Source of the DNA: an uncultured Lachnospiraceae bacterium
Lineage (GTDB): Bacteria; Bacillota; Clostridia; Lachnospirales; Lachnospiraceae
Assembly (NCBI GenBank): GCA_905201915.1
Contig: CAJKQE010000012.1
Location: 1 to 38,222 of the forward strand
Length of the DNA: 38,222 bases
Reading direction: 5' to 3'
Shown: piece after piece, positions 7,625 to 17,438 of the stretch
How the letters are laid out: every line of letters starts with the position of its first letter
Position numbering within the stretch: position 1 is the stretch's first letter
Position numbers and translations under genes: made by a program
The notes under the pieces: model-generated
Databases searched by the model: none
What the model was told of the DNA's origin: nothing
The model's input: only the letters and a program-made list of their open reading frames with translations

Positions 7625-8573
7625 AAGTCATTTCCTTTATTTCCAGTGAGCATACTTGAAACATTTCTGCTACGATTGCCTGATATTCATCTAAATGCTG
7701 GGATTTTTTTATTTTTTTCAAATACTTTTGATTATCTGTGAACAGGTTTCCCATATAAAACCACAATTCTTTCATCTTAAATAAAACATTTTTATCCCCT
7801 GACATAATTTCTGTGTATTCCTCACATAGCTTGTCGTGAAAAGCTTTTAGCGTTACCTTTTCTAATATTCTTCCCTTCTGCATCTGTTCTGCCAGCGCCG
7901 GATTTACCAAAAGTCCCCGTCCTAACATCACTTTATCTATGGTAGGATATTCTTTAAAAAATTTATCACATCTTTCCTGTGTAAACAAATCTCCGTTATA
8001 ACATAAGGAATTTTTACTATATTTTATTGCCTCTTGAAATTGTTCCATTCTAGGTTCGTTTTTATAATAATCACTTTGAATTCTGGGATGTACGATTAGT
8101 TCTTCCAAAGGAAATTGGTTATAAATCCGAAGCAATTCTGCAAATTCCTCTGGTTCATCCTTTCCAATTCTTGTTTTAATGGAAATCTTCATATCCAGAT
8201 TTTCAAATACTTCATCCAGAAATTTCTCAAGCTGGGCAGGAAATTCTAAAAATCCAGAACCCTTCTTTTTCGCTGTTACCGTTCCTGAAGGACATCCTAA
8301 ATTCAAATTCACTTCTTCATAACCATATTCTCTTAATTCTTCTGCCAATCGAATAAAATCCTGTGCCTGATTTGTTAAAATCTGAGGCACAAGATGATAT
8401 CCTTGATTATTGTCCGGTAAAATATCACGCAATTCCTTTAGTGTCATTAACTTTTTACTTCCCGGCGTTAAAAATGGGGTAAAATATTTATCTATTCCCG
8501 GAAAGAATTGATGGTGCACCTGTCTGTAAATATATCCTGTAATTCCCTCCATAGGGGCAAAATAGCACTTCAT
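7614..8573 (-). CDS. dus: tRNA-dihydrouridine synthase
   Basis: A 319-aa FMN enzyme that reduces uridines to dihydrouridine in tRNA. It has the start motif APMEGITGYIYRQ (FMN-binding loop), the catalytic cysteine motif EVNLNLGCPSGTVTAKKKGS, KISIKTRIG, the HPR motif in LIVHPRIQSDYY, and NGDLFT and MLGRGLLVNPAL in the C-terminal half of the TIM barrel. This order matches the Dus family (COG0042). The length is normal. A ribosome binding site (TAGGAG) lies 6 bases before the ATG. It begins 24 bases after the YfhO-like gene and overlaps the YdcF-like gene, so it is co-transcribed with envelope genes with no obvious functional link. Confidence 0.93.
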   Translation of the reverse strand: MKCYFAPMEGITGYIYRQVHHQFFPGIDKYFTPFLTPGSKKLMTLKELRDILPDNNQGYHLVPQILTNQAQDFIRLAEELREYGYEEVNLNLGCPSGTVTAKKKGSGFLEFPAQLEKFLDEVFENLDMKISIKTRIGKDEPEEFAELLRIYNQFPLEELIVHPRIQSDYYKNEPRMEQFQEAIKYSKNSLCYNGDLFTQERCDKFFKEYPTIDKVMLGRGLLVNPALAEQMQKGRILEKVTLKAFHDKLCEEYTEIMSGDKNVLFKMKELWFYMGNLFTDNQKYLKKIKKSQHLDEYQAIVAEMFQVCSLEIKEMTYER

Positions 8574-8597
8574 AAATTTCTCCTATATTTATACTTT

Positions 8598-11087
8598 TTA
8601 ATATTGTATCATTCTCCCCTTTTTATTACAACGAATTTTGCCCCCTAAAAGAAGCAATATTCCCACACCTGTACAAACAACCCCCAGCTTTTTCCCCGGA
8701 GCCTGATAAGAAATCTCAACTGTATATCTGCCCTTTGGTACTTTTGCACCTAAAAATGCCGTATTCACTTTTTCCATGGAAATCTTTTCCCCGTTTAACC
8801 GTATTTCAAATCCTTCATCATAAGGAATACTGGTAATCAAATATCCTGCTTCTTTATTATCCACACTGCAAACTAACGTATCACCTTCTATTTTTTCTAA
8901 TTTTAAAGGTGTTTCATACAATTTTTTATTGCTTAATTCACTTAAATTTCCAGTAAATGCTTCTAAATTAGAAATCTCATATTCTCCCGAACCAAAAACA
9001 AAATCTGCTGTCTTTTTTTCCTGATTAAAGGTAACTGTATAGGCAAAAGACTCATTGTGATTGGCATATTCGTGAGATTTTGCAGTGAGACGATTGGTCT
9101 GTCCACAAAGTCGTATATACATATCCTTATCTTTTTTATTCTTCACCTGAAACCGAACAGATAAAAGGTCTTCTGTCACCGGTATATCTTTGATAGGTAT
9201 ACTGATTTTTTCCTCTTTTGAAAGAGAAAAGCTCCAACCGGAAGAAGTCTTTTTAATCTGATTTTCTTCTTCGTTAATTTCCGGTATTTCCAAAGGATAG
9301 GTATTCATAGCAGGAAAATCCGCATCACCCTCAGCACTCTCCGCCACAGCTTTCCACAACAAGGAAGACTGATTTACAGGAAAATCTAATGCCTGATAAT
9401 TCTTTTCTGACACCACCTCATTGGTCACATACCCTATGGGTGCTATATGTGAATTCATATAAAGATTTCCATTTTCTCCTCCTTCTAAAAGTTCATACCC
9501 TGCTAAAGGGTGATTTCCAATCACATATTTCACACCCATAAAGCTTAAAAATAAAGGATTGTCTGACACAGCCTGCATCATATTATTTCGAAAATGTTCA
9601 TTTAAGTCAAAAGCCTCTCTGCGGAAGCCATAATACGCTTCATTATAAGCAGAAGAATACATAGAAGTAATCTTCTGTCTGCTGTCCTGTATTCGATTTA
9701 CATCCTGTAATTCCTGTTTTCCTCCCTGTTGTTCTTCCATACGATACCAGCCTGTATCTTCGTCTAAAATTTCTTTTATTTCAGCCTTAGTATCTCTATC
9801 TAAAATCTTTTCATAATCCTCTTTTGGAATAATATGGTCGCTCCCCTTATTGATTGTCCAACCAGAGCAAAACAAAATCACACAGGAAACCCATACAGCC
9901 AAAGGAAACGCTGAAAATCTCTTTCTGATAAGAAAGCAGAGCAGCATTACTCCGCAGTCTAACAACGCCCAGAATGTTTTTCCTGCAATCAAGAAAATTG
10001 CCGTTATCAGATACGGAAGAATATCCCGAAAAGTGCTTTCCCTTTTCTTAATGCGGTCTATGTATTTGGCAACTTCCATACACATAAGCGGAAGAAACGG
10101 AATAAAAACCTTTCCCTTATCATAAAGTCCGCCGTTTAATACATATCCCGCAAGAGGAACAGTAAAAATCAAAAAAAGGCTGACTGAAAGAAATTTTTCC
10201 TGCCATTTTCTCCTGCATATCATGTCGTCAAATAAGGCAATCAACGCCAATGCAGACAGCCCCACACCATGAGGTGTGTACAGAAATCGCATAGGCTGAA
10301 CAGTAAAAAGCGATACTGCCATTCCTGCCTGTGAACCGCTTCCGCCTCGACCAAAAAGTACAAATGCCGTAGGAATAAGCAAAATCCCACACAAAAGCAC
10401 GCCGTGAAGAAGCACACCGGCTAATGAGACACTGTTTTTAAAAAATTCTTTTATTCCTTTCTCTGTAAATTTGGAAGCTCCATAAATCCCCAACGCCAGA
10501 AGTCCGCCTATGCTAAAGAAAAAACTGGTAAGTATCATTCCACACACGCCGCATAACAGCAATGCTTTCTTCTTTTCTTCTATATATTTATCCACTCCCC
10601 AAAAAGCTGCACATAAAAAAGGCATATAATTTACAAACATCAACTGATTGTAAGAATGATACACCAGAGGAGCCGCCAGCATAAACAGAAAAGTACATGG
10701 CAGAGCAATTCTATGATTCCACTTCTTCTTTAACCAACAATAGAAAATCACTACAGATACACCATAAGATAAAATTGAGGTAATCTGAATGCATAAGCTC
10801 ATGGGAACAAAGGGAAGGAGATAAGAAATCCAAATAATAGGATTAAACAGACCATAGTAAGAAAAATTATAGATATTCTGTCCCGCACCTAAGTTCCACG
10901 CAATATCGGGAAAAAGCTGTCCTGTATCATAAAATCTCTGTCTAAAATAGTCCGGCAGTACACTGTGCTGATTTATCCAGTCTAAATTCGAGCCAAAAAT
11001 TCCATACTGCAATACAAAAATCCAACATACTACCAGACACATACAAAACAACAACAAAGGTATTTTAATTGTTTCTATTTTTTTCAT
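8598..11087 (-). CDS. YfhO-like multi-pass membrane protein (GT-C glycosyltransferase-like)
   Basis: About 829 residues. The N-terminal 430 residues carry roughly a dozen hydrophobic helices (PLLLFCMCLVVCWIFVL, ITSILSYGVSVVIFYCWL and others). The region after the first helix (NLDWINQHSVLPDYFRQRFYD) corresponds to the conserved acidic loop of YfhO/GT-C enzymes. The C-terminal 350 residues are mainly extracytoplasmic beta-rich sequence, ending in one helix (LGVVCTGVGILLLLGG). Bacillus YfhO works with the GT2 enzyme CsbB to glycosylate lipoteichoic acid; the same pairing here supports a wall or teichoic-acid glycosylation role (inference). The start is uncertain: ATGs at 11108, 11093 and 11087 are in frame; I prefer 11087 because AGGA lies 8 bases before it and MKKIETIKIP is a typical membrane-protein start. 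It overlaps the GT2 gene by 23 bases. Confidence 0.88.
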   Translation of the reverse strand: MKKIETIKIPLLLFCMCLVVCWIFVLQYGIFGSNLDWINQHSVLPDYFRQRFYDTGQLFPDIAWNLGAGQNIYNFSYYGLFNPIIWISYLLPFVPMSLCIQITSILSYGVSVVIFYCWLKKKWNHRIALPCTFLFMLAAPLVYHSYNQLMFVNYMPFLCAAFWGVDKYIEEKKKALLLCGVCGMILTSFFFSIGGLLALGIYGASKFTEKGIKEFFKNSVSLAGVLLHGVLLCGILLIPTAFVLFGRGGSGSQAGMAVSLFTVQPMRFLYTPHGVGLSALALIALFDDMICRRKWQEKFLSVSLFLIFTVPLAGYVLNGGLYDKGKVFIPFLPLMCMEVAKYIDRIKKRESTFRDILPYLITAIFLIAGKTFWALLDCGVMLLCFLIRKRFSAFPLAVWVSCVILFCSGWTINKGSDHIIPKEDYEKILDRDTKAEIKEILDEDTGWYRMEEQQGGKQELQDVNRIQDSRQKITSMYSSAYNEAYYGFRREAFDLNEHFRNNMMQAVSDNPLFLSFMGVKYVIGNHPLAGYELLEGGENGNLYMNSHIAPIGYVTNEVVSEKNYQALDFPVNQSSLLWKAVAESAEGDADFPAMNTYPLEIPEINEEENQIKKTSSGWSFSLSKEEKISIPIKDIPVTEDLLSVRFQVKNKKDKDMYIRLCGQTNRLTAKSHEYANHNESFAYTVTFNQEKKTADFVFGSGEYEISNLEAFTGNLSELSNKKLYETPLKLEKIEGDTLVCSVDNKEAGYLITSIPYDEGFEIRLNGEKISMEKVNTAFLGAKVPKGRYTVEISYQAPGKKLGVVCTGVGILLLLGGKIRCNKKGRMIQY

Positions 11088-12030
11088 TTGCATCTTCCTT
11101 CTGCTCATGGGACTCCTTTAAAATATAAAGAGGTCGGTGTTTTGTTTCCAAATAGGTCTTTGACAAATATTGCCCTACAATTCCTGTACAAAATAATTGA
11201 ATTCCACTTACAAAAAATAAGATACAAACCAAAGAAGGCCATCCCGGAACAGGATCTCCAAATGCTAATGTACGAATAACAATAAAAATAATCAGCAAAA
11301 AAGAAATTCCACAGAAAGTAATTCCCGCCACAGATGCCAATGACAAGGGAGCTACAGAAAAGCCTGTAATCCCTTCTAATGAGTAGGACACCAGCTTTCG
11401 TAAGGACCACTTTGTTGTTCCTGCACACCGACTAGTATTTGGAAATTCCAACCATGTGGTGCGAAATCCCACCCATTGAAAAATTCCTTTTGAAAAACGA
11501 TTATACTCACTCATGGAAAGTACCGCATCTACCATGGTTCTTTTCATCATTCGGAAATCCCTTGCCCCATTGACAATTTCTGTCTTTGACATTTTATTAA
11601 TGACTTTATAAAAACTGTCAGATAAGAAAGAACGGAGTTTCGGCTCTCCTTTTCTATCGCCTCTTTTCGTGGCAACACAATCCCAATCCTCACTTTGCAA
11701 GAGCTCATACATTTTTGCCAACAATGCAGGAGGGTCTTGCAAATCTACGTCCATAACAACACCATAATTTCCTGTGATATGAGAAAGTCCTGCATAAATG
11801 GCAGCCTCTTTCCCAAAATTTCTGGAAAAAGAAAGATAATTACATCTCTCGTCTTTATCGGATAACGCTCTTAATTCCTGTAATGTTCTGTCGGAAGAAC
11901 CATCATCCACAAAAAACAGTTCAAAACCTACATAGGACATTTCTTTCATAATTTTTTTCATTTCCATGTAATATACCGGAATTGCTTCCTCTTCATTAAA
12001 ACAAGGAATTACTATTGATATCTTGTCCAT
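11065..12030 (-). CDS. GT2 glycosyltransferase, polyprenyl-phosphate type (GtrB/CsbB-like)
   Basis: A 321-aa family 2 glycosyltransferase. The N-terminal GT-A domain shows SIVIPCFNEEEAIPVYY, FFVDDGSSDRTL and the metal-binding motif VMDVDLQDPPALL, followed by the GARDFRMM segment seen in DPM1/GtrB/CsbB enzymes. Two C-terminal membrane helices (about 230-255 and 265-295) match the class that transfers a sugar from a nucleotide donor to undecaprenyl phosphate. Here the lipid-linked sugar would be supplied to the YfhO-like enzyme encoded just downstream. No GtcA-type flippase gene lies in this window. A ribosome binding site (GAGGTG) precedes the ATG at 12030. It is the first gene of the four-gene operon. 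Confidence 0.92.
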   Translation of the reverse strand: MDKISIVIPCFNEEEAIPVYYMEMKKIMKEMSYVGFELFFVDDGSSDRTLQELRALSDKDERCNYLSFSRNFGKEAAIYAGLSHITGNYGVVMDVDLQDPPALLAKMYELLQSEDWDCVATKRGDRKGEPKLRSFLSDSFYKVINKMSKTEIVNGARDFRMMKRTMVDAVLSMSEYNRFSKGIFQWVGFRTTWLEFPNTSRCAGTTKWSLRKLVSYSLEGITGFSVAPLSLASVAGITFCGISFLLIIFIVIRTLAFGDPVPGWPSLVCILFFVSGIQLFCTGIVGQYLSKTYLETKHRPLYILKESHEQKEDANEKNRNN

Positions 12031-12123
12031 ATTGACACCTCATTTTCTTTTGTATAAGGAATTTTATTCTTGCTTGTGATAACTATCCTTTCATCATATA
12101 AAATTTCATTCTTGACTTGGTTT

Positions 12124-12132
12124 ATTATAGCA
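12124..12132 (-). promoter_or_regulatory. Possible extended -10 promoter of the GT2-YfhO operon
   Basis: On the minus strand TGCTATAAT forms a complete extended -10 element about 95 bases upstream of the GT2 start. No good -35 hexamer is present, as is common for extended -10 promoters. Confidence 0.45.
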
Positions 12133-12189
12133 ACTAAATCGTATTTTTTTTTAATGAAACTCTGACTTTTTTCTTAATTTTTTGTAAAA

Positions 12190-12240
12190 AAATTCAAAAA
12201 TCCCCCTTGAAATAACAAATTTATGCTATTTCAAGAGGGA
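12190..12240 (-). terminator. Intrinsic terminator of the metallophosphoesterase surface protein gene
   Basis: A 14-bp stem (12240-12227 with 12214-12201, one G-U pair) and a 12-base loop, followed on the minus strand by TTTTTGAATTTTTTT. It lies about 20 bases after the stop at 12262. Confidence 0.85.
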
Positions 12241-12261
12241 TTTATTTCTTACCCTTATCTG

Positions 12262-15200
12262 TTATCTGTGTTTTTTTAATGTATACACAAAAATACTTCC
12301 TCCTGTAACAAATGCAAGAAACGCTATTCCTAACAAAATTCCAACCTCATTTTCATCCTTTGTTTTTACATTTGTGCTATTATGTACTGTACTCTGTGGT
12401 TTCAAACCAGCTGTAGTATTATCATCGTTTCCTCCATCCGGTTTCCCGTTTCCAGACGTGTTATCTTCTGGGTTTATAGGTGTTGCTTTCTTCGGTTCTA
12501 CTACAACGCTTCTGTTAATGGATGTCTTATTTCCTGCAAAATCTGTAACCTCATAAATAAGTTCATATTCACCTGCTATACTAGTATTGACTTTACCCGT
12601 TATAATAATATTCTTTGTGATGTCACCGTCTACATTATCAACCGCACTTACTCCTTCCCACTCATCAAAACAATCTCCCTCTTTTAATTTTGTATCTGTC
12701 GGAACTGTTAAAATCGGTTTTTCTGTATCATATTGTACATTTATATAATGCACATTTGTTCTGGAAAATCCACCATTATCATCTGTAACTTCTGCATACC
12801 AGCCATTCATTCCTTCTTCTGCTGTTTCCCAAACATAGGAAGCATCGGTTCCGCTTTTAACATCTGTTACACTGCCAATTACATCATCATTATAAACATT
12901 CACATTTAAACTGGTTGTTTCTAAAGTTTTTATTTCCGGCTGAATACCAAGCTCTGCAAAAGGAATTTCAAACGTTTCTGCATCATTTAGATTTGCATCT
13001 TCGATGCAAAATTCATTTCCAACATTGGGATTTTCTGACGGTTTCGCATCATAATCCCCATAGTTTTCATATTCCGTACCGCCATGAGAAGGAGAAAATG
13101 TACGAATAATAATTTTTTCATTATCTAAGTCAAAGTGCATCAATCTCATATATCCTGCACCACCCTCAATTAAGCCCTGATAGTCAAATAATAAATTGTA
13201 AACCTTTCTCTGTGTTCCATCTTCATTAACAAAAGTATCTACCGTTGTTTTTGCATTATGATAATGACCGGATAAAACCATACATACATTTTCATTTTTT
13301 GCAACAACCTCATCATGAATACGCTGTGGTTCTTCTCCTAAGCCCCCACTTGCTAAAAGATATTCATGGAAATTCAAAATTGCCTTTCTCTCCGGATATT
13401 GTGCCAATACATGATTCATCCATTGAATTTCCTCATCTCCAATTCCCCAGCCCATATAAATCATTATGAAATCAATTCCACCAACAGTAATCAAATCGTA
13501 ATGTCCCCGATTATCTTTATAGCTCTCCCCATACCATGGATTATTTTCATAACGGCTTTCTCCAAAATATTGCTGATAATTTCCATAATCACCATTGAGA
13601 TGTCCTACATCATGATTGCCTGCAAGAATTCCATAAGGAAACTCTGCATCATCTAATTTCTGATACGCTTCGTCAGCCTGAACCCATTCCTTTTGATTTG
13701 GTTCGTCATCAATAATATCTCCATCATGGAACAAGTACTGAATATTCATTCTTTCCCGATTTCCTAATAGCCAATTATGAATATTCAACTGATGCTGATA
13801 CGCTCCGTCTACCGTCTGATCTTGATTGTCTTCATAATCCTCGTTATAATATTGCGTATCGCTTTCTACTGCAAATGTAAAATCATACTCGTTTCTTGGT
13901 GTATCATTCTCATTGAAGGTTTCAACATTGTCCGGTGTTTCATTAATAGAATAATTTGAAGCTCCTGAATTTTCATCATACTGTGTAGGTGTATACCCTT
14001 CTCCATTCTGTACAATGACATTCACCTTGCCATCTAAAATATGGTCTTTTAACGTTACATCTCCTGTTAATTTCATTCCTTCTTCTATGATTGTCTGTTG
14101 TGCCTCTATTTTTTCCCACTGTTCTAAGGCTGTATTATATACATACATAAATGTCTTTTCATTGTTACTATTTCCAGACCATTCTAAGGAAATAACTGTA
14201 TTCTCATCTACTGTATCATCTAACTGAAGCTGGAAGCTGTCATACGGAAAACCATTTCCTATATTTTCTTCAAAAGCTTTTTCTACTATTCCACTTTGAT
14301 TGCTAATTCCGCTATCTTTCACAATGTTGCTGTCGCCCAACTGATATCGTTCACCTTTTTTAAAAGTAACTGTCATATCATCATTTGTTTCATCTGTTGG
14401 TTTTATCGACAATATTGGAGCAGTCTGTACTGTTGTACCATTTTCAGGCAAAACATTTTCATCTATGGTTGCTGACTCTACCGGTGTGGTAAAATGAATT
14501 TCTTTTTCTGCCATATTTCCTACTTCATCTCTACCTGTAATCTGAATAATATGTTCTCCCTGCTTCATTTCCAGTGCGCGAAATTCATACGGAACTGAAA
14601 TACTCTTACCATCTAAAAGTACCGCCATAGATACTTGATTACTAATTGTATCTTTTACCTCTGCTTCAATTGTTCCGCTATGGTACAGCTTTCCTTCTTC
14701 TATATTACTGATAATTTCCGGTGCCGTATTATCTACTCTTACAGAAATTTGGCTTTTTCCATTGGAAATTACATGTTCACCATCTGTTTCCTGTGTTGTA
14801 TCCCACAAGTATCGTATTGCATCAAAATCGGTATCTTCTAAGTGAAAAGTAGCATATAATATTTCATATTTTGATGTTCCGTCTCCCATAGAAATATCGG
14901 TTTCCTGCGATGGTATGGATACATCTAGCATCGGCGCTTGATCCATATTATCATGCTCAACAGCCCCCAAGCCTTTTTTCGCCTGATAAGAAATTGGAAA
15001 TAATGTCTTTCCGTTTGGCAATATCAAGCGAATATTCCGAATGGTAAAGTCATCATTATTTTCTATATTATGCTCCAGAACATTTGCCTTATTTCCCGCA
15101 TGAAATTCTACGGTAATTGTCTTATTTTCTACGTCAAATTTTTCCGCATGAATATCGTATACATAGGTAGCCACATCACTATAAGTTCCCTCATTGAATA

Positions 15201-17268
15201 CTCCTACAACTTCTCCATCAACGGCTACCGCATTTTTAAAAAATACATCTGTATCAGTTGCCTCAAAGGCAATTTTTCCATTTCCATTAATTGATTTCTG
15301 TGATTTTTCAGAAACATCCACGCCGTCAATCTGTAATTGATTGCCGTTTGCAATAATTTGCTGTTTATCGGTAACAATATCCCCGTCTTTCAAATTTAAG
15401 CTTTCCATTATTTCTGCATCTGTATTATAAATTTCTTTTTCTTCTGTCTGAATGGTAGAATATCCATCGCTTACTTCAAAATAGTATGTAAAATTTTTCT
15501 TATTTAACAAATCCACATTACTTAATACTTTTTCAAATTGGTTTTCTCCGCTGCGAACCAGCTTATAGCTTTCAAATTGGGATTGATTATTATTTTTTAG
15601 ATATAGCATCACTGTTTTAATTGTAGTTTCATTTGAAAAAGCCTCTACTGAAAACGGAAATGACTCTGTTGAATTATCAAAGGCTGTACCTGTATGGTCC
15701 ACCACTTTTGGGGAATCTGCTGGTACTGTCAACTGCGCCTGATAAGTTGCCTTTTCTTTATCAGTAATTGTCCCTGGCGTAGGTTCTGCCTCATCACTTG
15801 TCATAACTGTTTGAAAAATGCCATTGGTATACTGATTTTGATATGTAATTGACTTATCTGCTATTGTATTGTCTGTATTTGCATCATTATAAACAATACT
15901 ATCAATTTCGTCTCCTACATTTGTACAAATCCGAATTCCTCTTTTCCCACTATTCGCCATACCACCACTGGAAACCTCAATCAATTCATTTTCTAATAAC
16001 TCTACTCCAAAATTTGCATTAAAATCATCTCTTGTCAGATAATCATTCGAGCCATTTTTAATCCAAAACACCAGTACTTCTCCCGGCTGTATTTTTTTAT
16101 CTTTATTTGTTTCCCACCATGCCGTCTGAACTCCGGTATCCGGATATACGTAATAAATCCCATAATCTTTTAAATTAATTTCCTGATTCGAGTTATTACT
16201 TACTTCAATAAATTCATACGCATCTGCGCCTTCTACATTTGAAGTATCCGGAAGAACCTCCGTTATCGTAAGCGGTGGTACCTTTGTAATATCTATCTCC
16301 GGCTTTTCTGCGTCCTTATGAATCACTACCTGCCGTTCCTGAGTTTTGGCTGTGTTTGTTCCATCAAATATTGTAGCTTGATAAAAAAAACTTTCTTTGT
16401 CTTCCAAATCTGAAAACGGAACTGTCCCTACTAATTTTCCTTTTTCATTGTAATGAAGGGGATATTCATTTTCTCCATCAATTATAATTTTCCCTGAAAG
16501 GATTTGATCTATCCCTAAATTCGTATCCGTCACTTCAATATTTAAGTCTGTATTCTCATCTAAATTAGAAACCTCTGTTGCTATCATATTTGCTGCATCT
16601 ACTTTAGATGGAAAGGTAAATCCACATTTTATGTCTTCCGGAGCTACTGTTAAAGGCGTTGGTTCACAATCATATTTTGATGTAACATTACTATTATCAT
16701 AAGAAAAGCAAATAGCTTCATCTACATCTATTTTTTTATTCTCCGACTCATCTGTATTGTATTCCACTGTCGTAAGAATTTTTCCTGTTTTTGACAGAAT
16801 TTGAAGTTGTCTGGTTCCCGAATTACTTAACCCATCACACTCCAGTTCTCCTATAAGAGAATTTTCTTCTATTTCTCCATATCCTTTTTCGGTATAATAT
16901 GCACAGAAATCAGATTTTGTAATTTCGGTATTCCCTTCATTTCTAATCCAAACAATCGCACTGGACTTTGCGGGAATACTTTCAAAATCAGGAGTCCAAA
17001 CACTTGTTTTCTCACCATTTAAATAAACCAAATCATAATTTTCCATATCTACACTTTGATCTGTAATATTGGTTAATTCAAAATATTCATACGCATCAAG
17101 GCTATTTAAGTTATCTGTATTAGGTACAACCTCAGTAACAAGAATTGGTGCTTGAACCTCTTGAGAGGTCTTCTCTATATCTTGAGCTAAAACCTGTTGA
17201 CCAACTCCTACAATAGCAACCAGCCCCAGCATGCTCATAGTTATAGATTTCCTGTCTAATTTCTTCAT
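12262..17268 (-). CDS. Cell-surface protein: two lamin-tail domains, metallophosphoesterase, Ig-like domain, C-terminal anchor
   Basis: About 1668 residues. The start at 17268 has GGAGG 5 bases upstream and gives a clean signal peptide (MKKLDRKSITMSMLGLVAIV... ending VLAQ); an earlier in-frame ATG at 17325 would put 19 residues in front of it. Approximate layout: lamin-tail domain 45-170 (DAYEYFELTN); Ig-like region; second lamin-tail 334-460 (ADAYEFIEVSN, VFWIKNGSNDYL); several Ig-like modules to about 1100; calcineurin-type metallophosphoesterase 1125-1410 with AVESDTQYY, FHDGDIID, GNHD, NFHEY and SGHYHNAKT; DUF5011-like Ig domain 1516-1590 (AVDNVDGDITKNIIITG). It ends in a hydrophobic helix and KKHR. 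The expected LPxTG is absent; VKTKDENE before the helix may be a degenerate sorting motif. Likely an exported, wall-attached phosphodiesterase or phosphatase; substrate unknown. Confidence 0.9.
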   Translation of the reverse strand: MKKLDRKSITMSMLGLVAIVGVGQQVLAQDIEKTSQEVQAPILVTEVVPNTDNLNSLDAYEYFELTNITDQSVDMENYDLVYLNGEKTSVWTPDFESIPAKSSAIVWIRNEGNTEITKSDFCAYYTEKGYGEIEENSLIGELECDGLSNSGTRQLQILSKTGKILTTVEYNTDESENKKIDVDEAICFSYDNSNVTSKYDCEPTPLTVAPEDIKCGFTFPSKVDAANMIATEVSNLDENTDLNIEVTDTNLGIDQILSGKIIIDGENEYPLHYNEKGKLVGTVPFSDLEDKESFFYQATIFDGTNTAKTQERQVVIHKDAEKPEIDITKVPPLTITEVLPDTSNVEGADAYEFIEVSNNSNQEINLKDYGIYYVYPDTGVQTAWWETNKDKKIQPGEVLVFWIKNGSNDYLTRDDFNANFGVELLENELIEVSSGGMANSGKRGIRICTNVGDEIDSIVYNDANTDNTIADKSITYQNQYTNGIFQTVMTSDEAEPTPGTITDKEKATYQAQLTVPADSPKVVDHTGTAFDNSTESFPFSVEAFSNETTIKTVMLYLKNNNQSQFESYKLVRSGENQFEKVLSNVDLLNKKNFTYYFEVSDGYSTIQTEEKEIYNTDAEIMESLNLKDGDIVTDKQQIIANGNQLQIDGVDVSEKSQKSINGNGKIAFEATDTDVFFKNAVAVDGEVVGVFNEGTYSDVATYVYDIHAEKFDVENKTITVEFHAGNKANVLEHNIENNDDFTIRNIRLILPNGKTLFPISYQAKKGLGAVEHDNMDQAPMLDVSIPSQETDISMGDGTSKYEILYATFHLEDTDFDAIRYLWDTTQETDGEHVISNGKSQISVRVDNTAPEIISNIEEGKLYHSGTIEAEVKDTISNQVSMAVLLDGKSISVPYEFRALEMKQGEHIIQITGRDEVGNMAEKEIHFTTPVESATIDENVLPENGTTVQTAPILSIKPTDETNDDMTVTFKKGERYQLGDSNIVKDSGISNQSGIVEKAFEENIGNGFPYDSFQLQLDDTVDENTVISLEWSGNSNNEKTFMYVYNTALEQWEKIEAQQTIIEEGMKLTGDVTLKDHILDGKVNVIVQNGEGYTPTQYDENSGASNYSINETPDNVETFNENDTPRNEYDFTFAVESDTQYYNEDYEDNQDQTVDGAYQHQLNIHNWLLGNRERMNIQYLFHDGDIIDDEPNQKEWVQADEAYQKLDDAEFPYGILAGNHDVGHLNGDYGNYQQYFGESRYENNPWYGESYKDNRGHYDLITVGGIDFIMIYMGWGIGDEEIQWMNHVLAQYPERKAILNFHEYLLASGGLGEEPQRIHDEVVAKNENVCMVLSGHYHNAKTTVDTFVNEDGTQRKVYNLLFDYQGLIEGGAGYMRLMHFDLDNEKIIIRTFSPSHGGTEYENYGDYDAKPSENPNVGNEFCIEDANLNDAETFEIPFAELGIQPEIKTLETTSLNVNVYNDDVIGSVTDVKSGTDASYVWETAEEGMNGWYAEVTDDNGGFSRTNVHYINVQYDTEKPILTVPTDTKLKEGDCFDEWEGVSAVDNVDGDITKNIIITGKVNTSIAGEYELIYEVTDFAGNKTSINRSVVVEPKKATPINPEDNTSGNGKPDGGNDDNTTAGLKPQSTVHNSTNVKTKDENEVGILLGIAFLAFVTGGSIFVYTLKKHR

Positions 17269-17387
17269 ACTTACCTCCATCATTTTGACTGCATTTTTCT
17301 TTATGATAAAGGTAACATACACCATTCCCTGCTTCTATCTTTAATTTGTTAATACTTTTTTAAATCCATGTAAATTTAATTTTCTAG

Positions 17388-17423
17388 AAAAAAGTATCCG
17401 GCAGATAACTTCCTGCCGGATAC
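17388..17423 (-). terminator. Intrinsic terminator of purL
   Basis: A perfect 11-bp GC-rich stem (17423-17413 with 17404-17394, GTATCCGGCAG) and an 8-base loop, followed on the minus strand by TTTTTT. It lies 16 bases after the purL stop. Confidence 0.9.
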
Positions 17424-17438
17424 TCCTATCATTTTTCT

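Noticed and set aside
12262..12400. Canonical LPxTG sortase signal at the C-terminus of the surface protein
   Set aside because: No LPxTG is present; only a hydrophobic helix and basic tail with a degenerate VKTKDENE before it. Recorded as uncertain rather than called.
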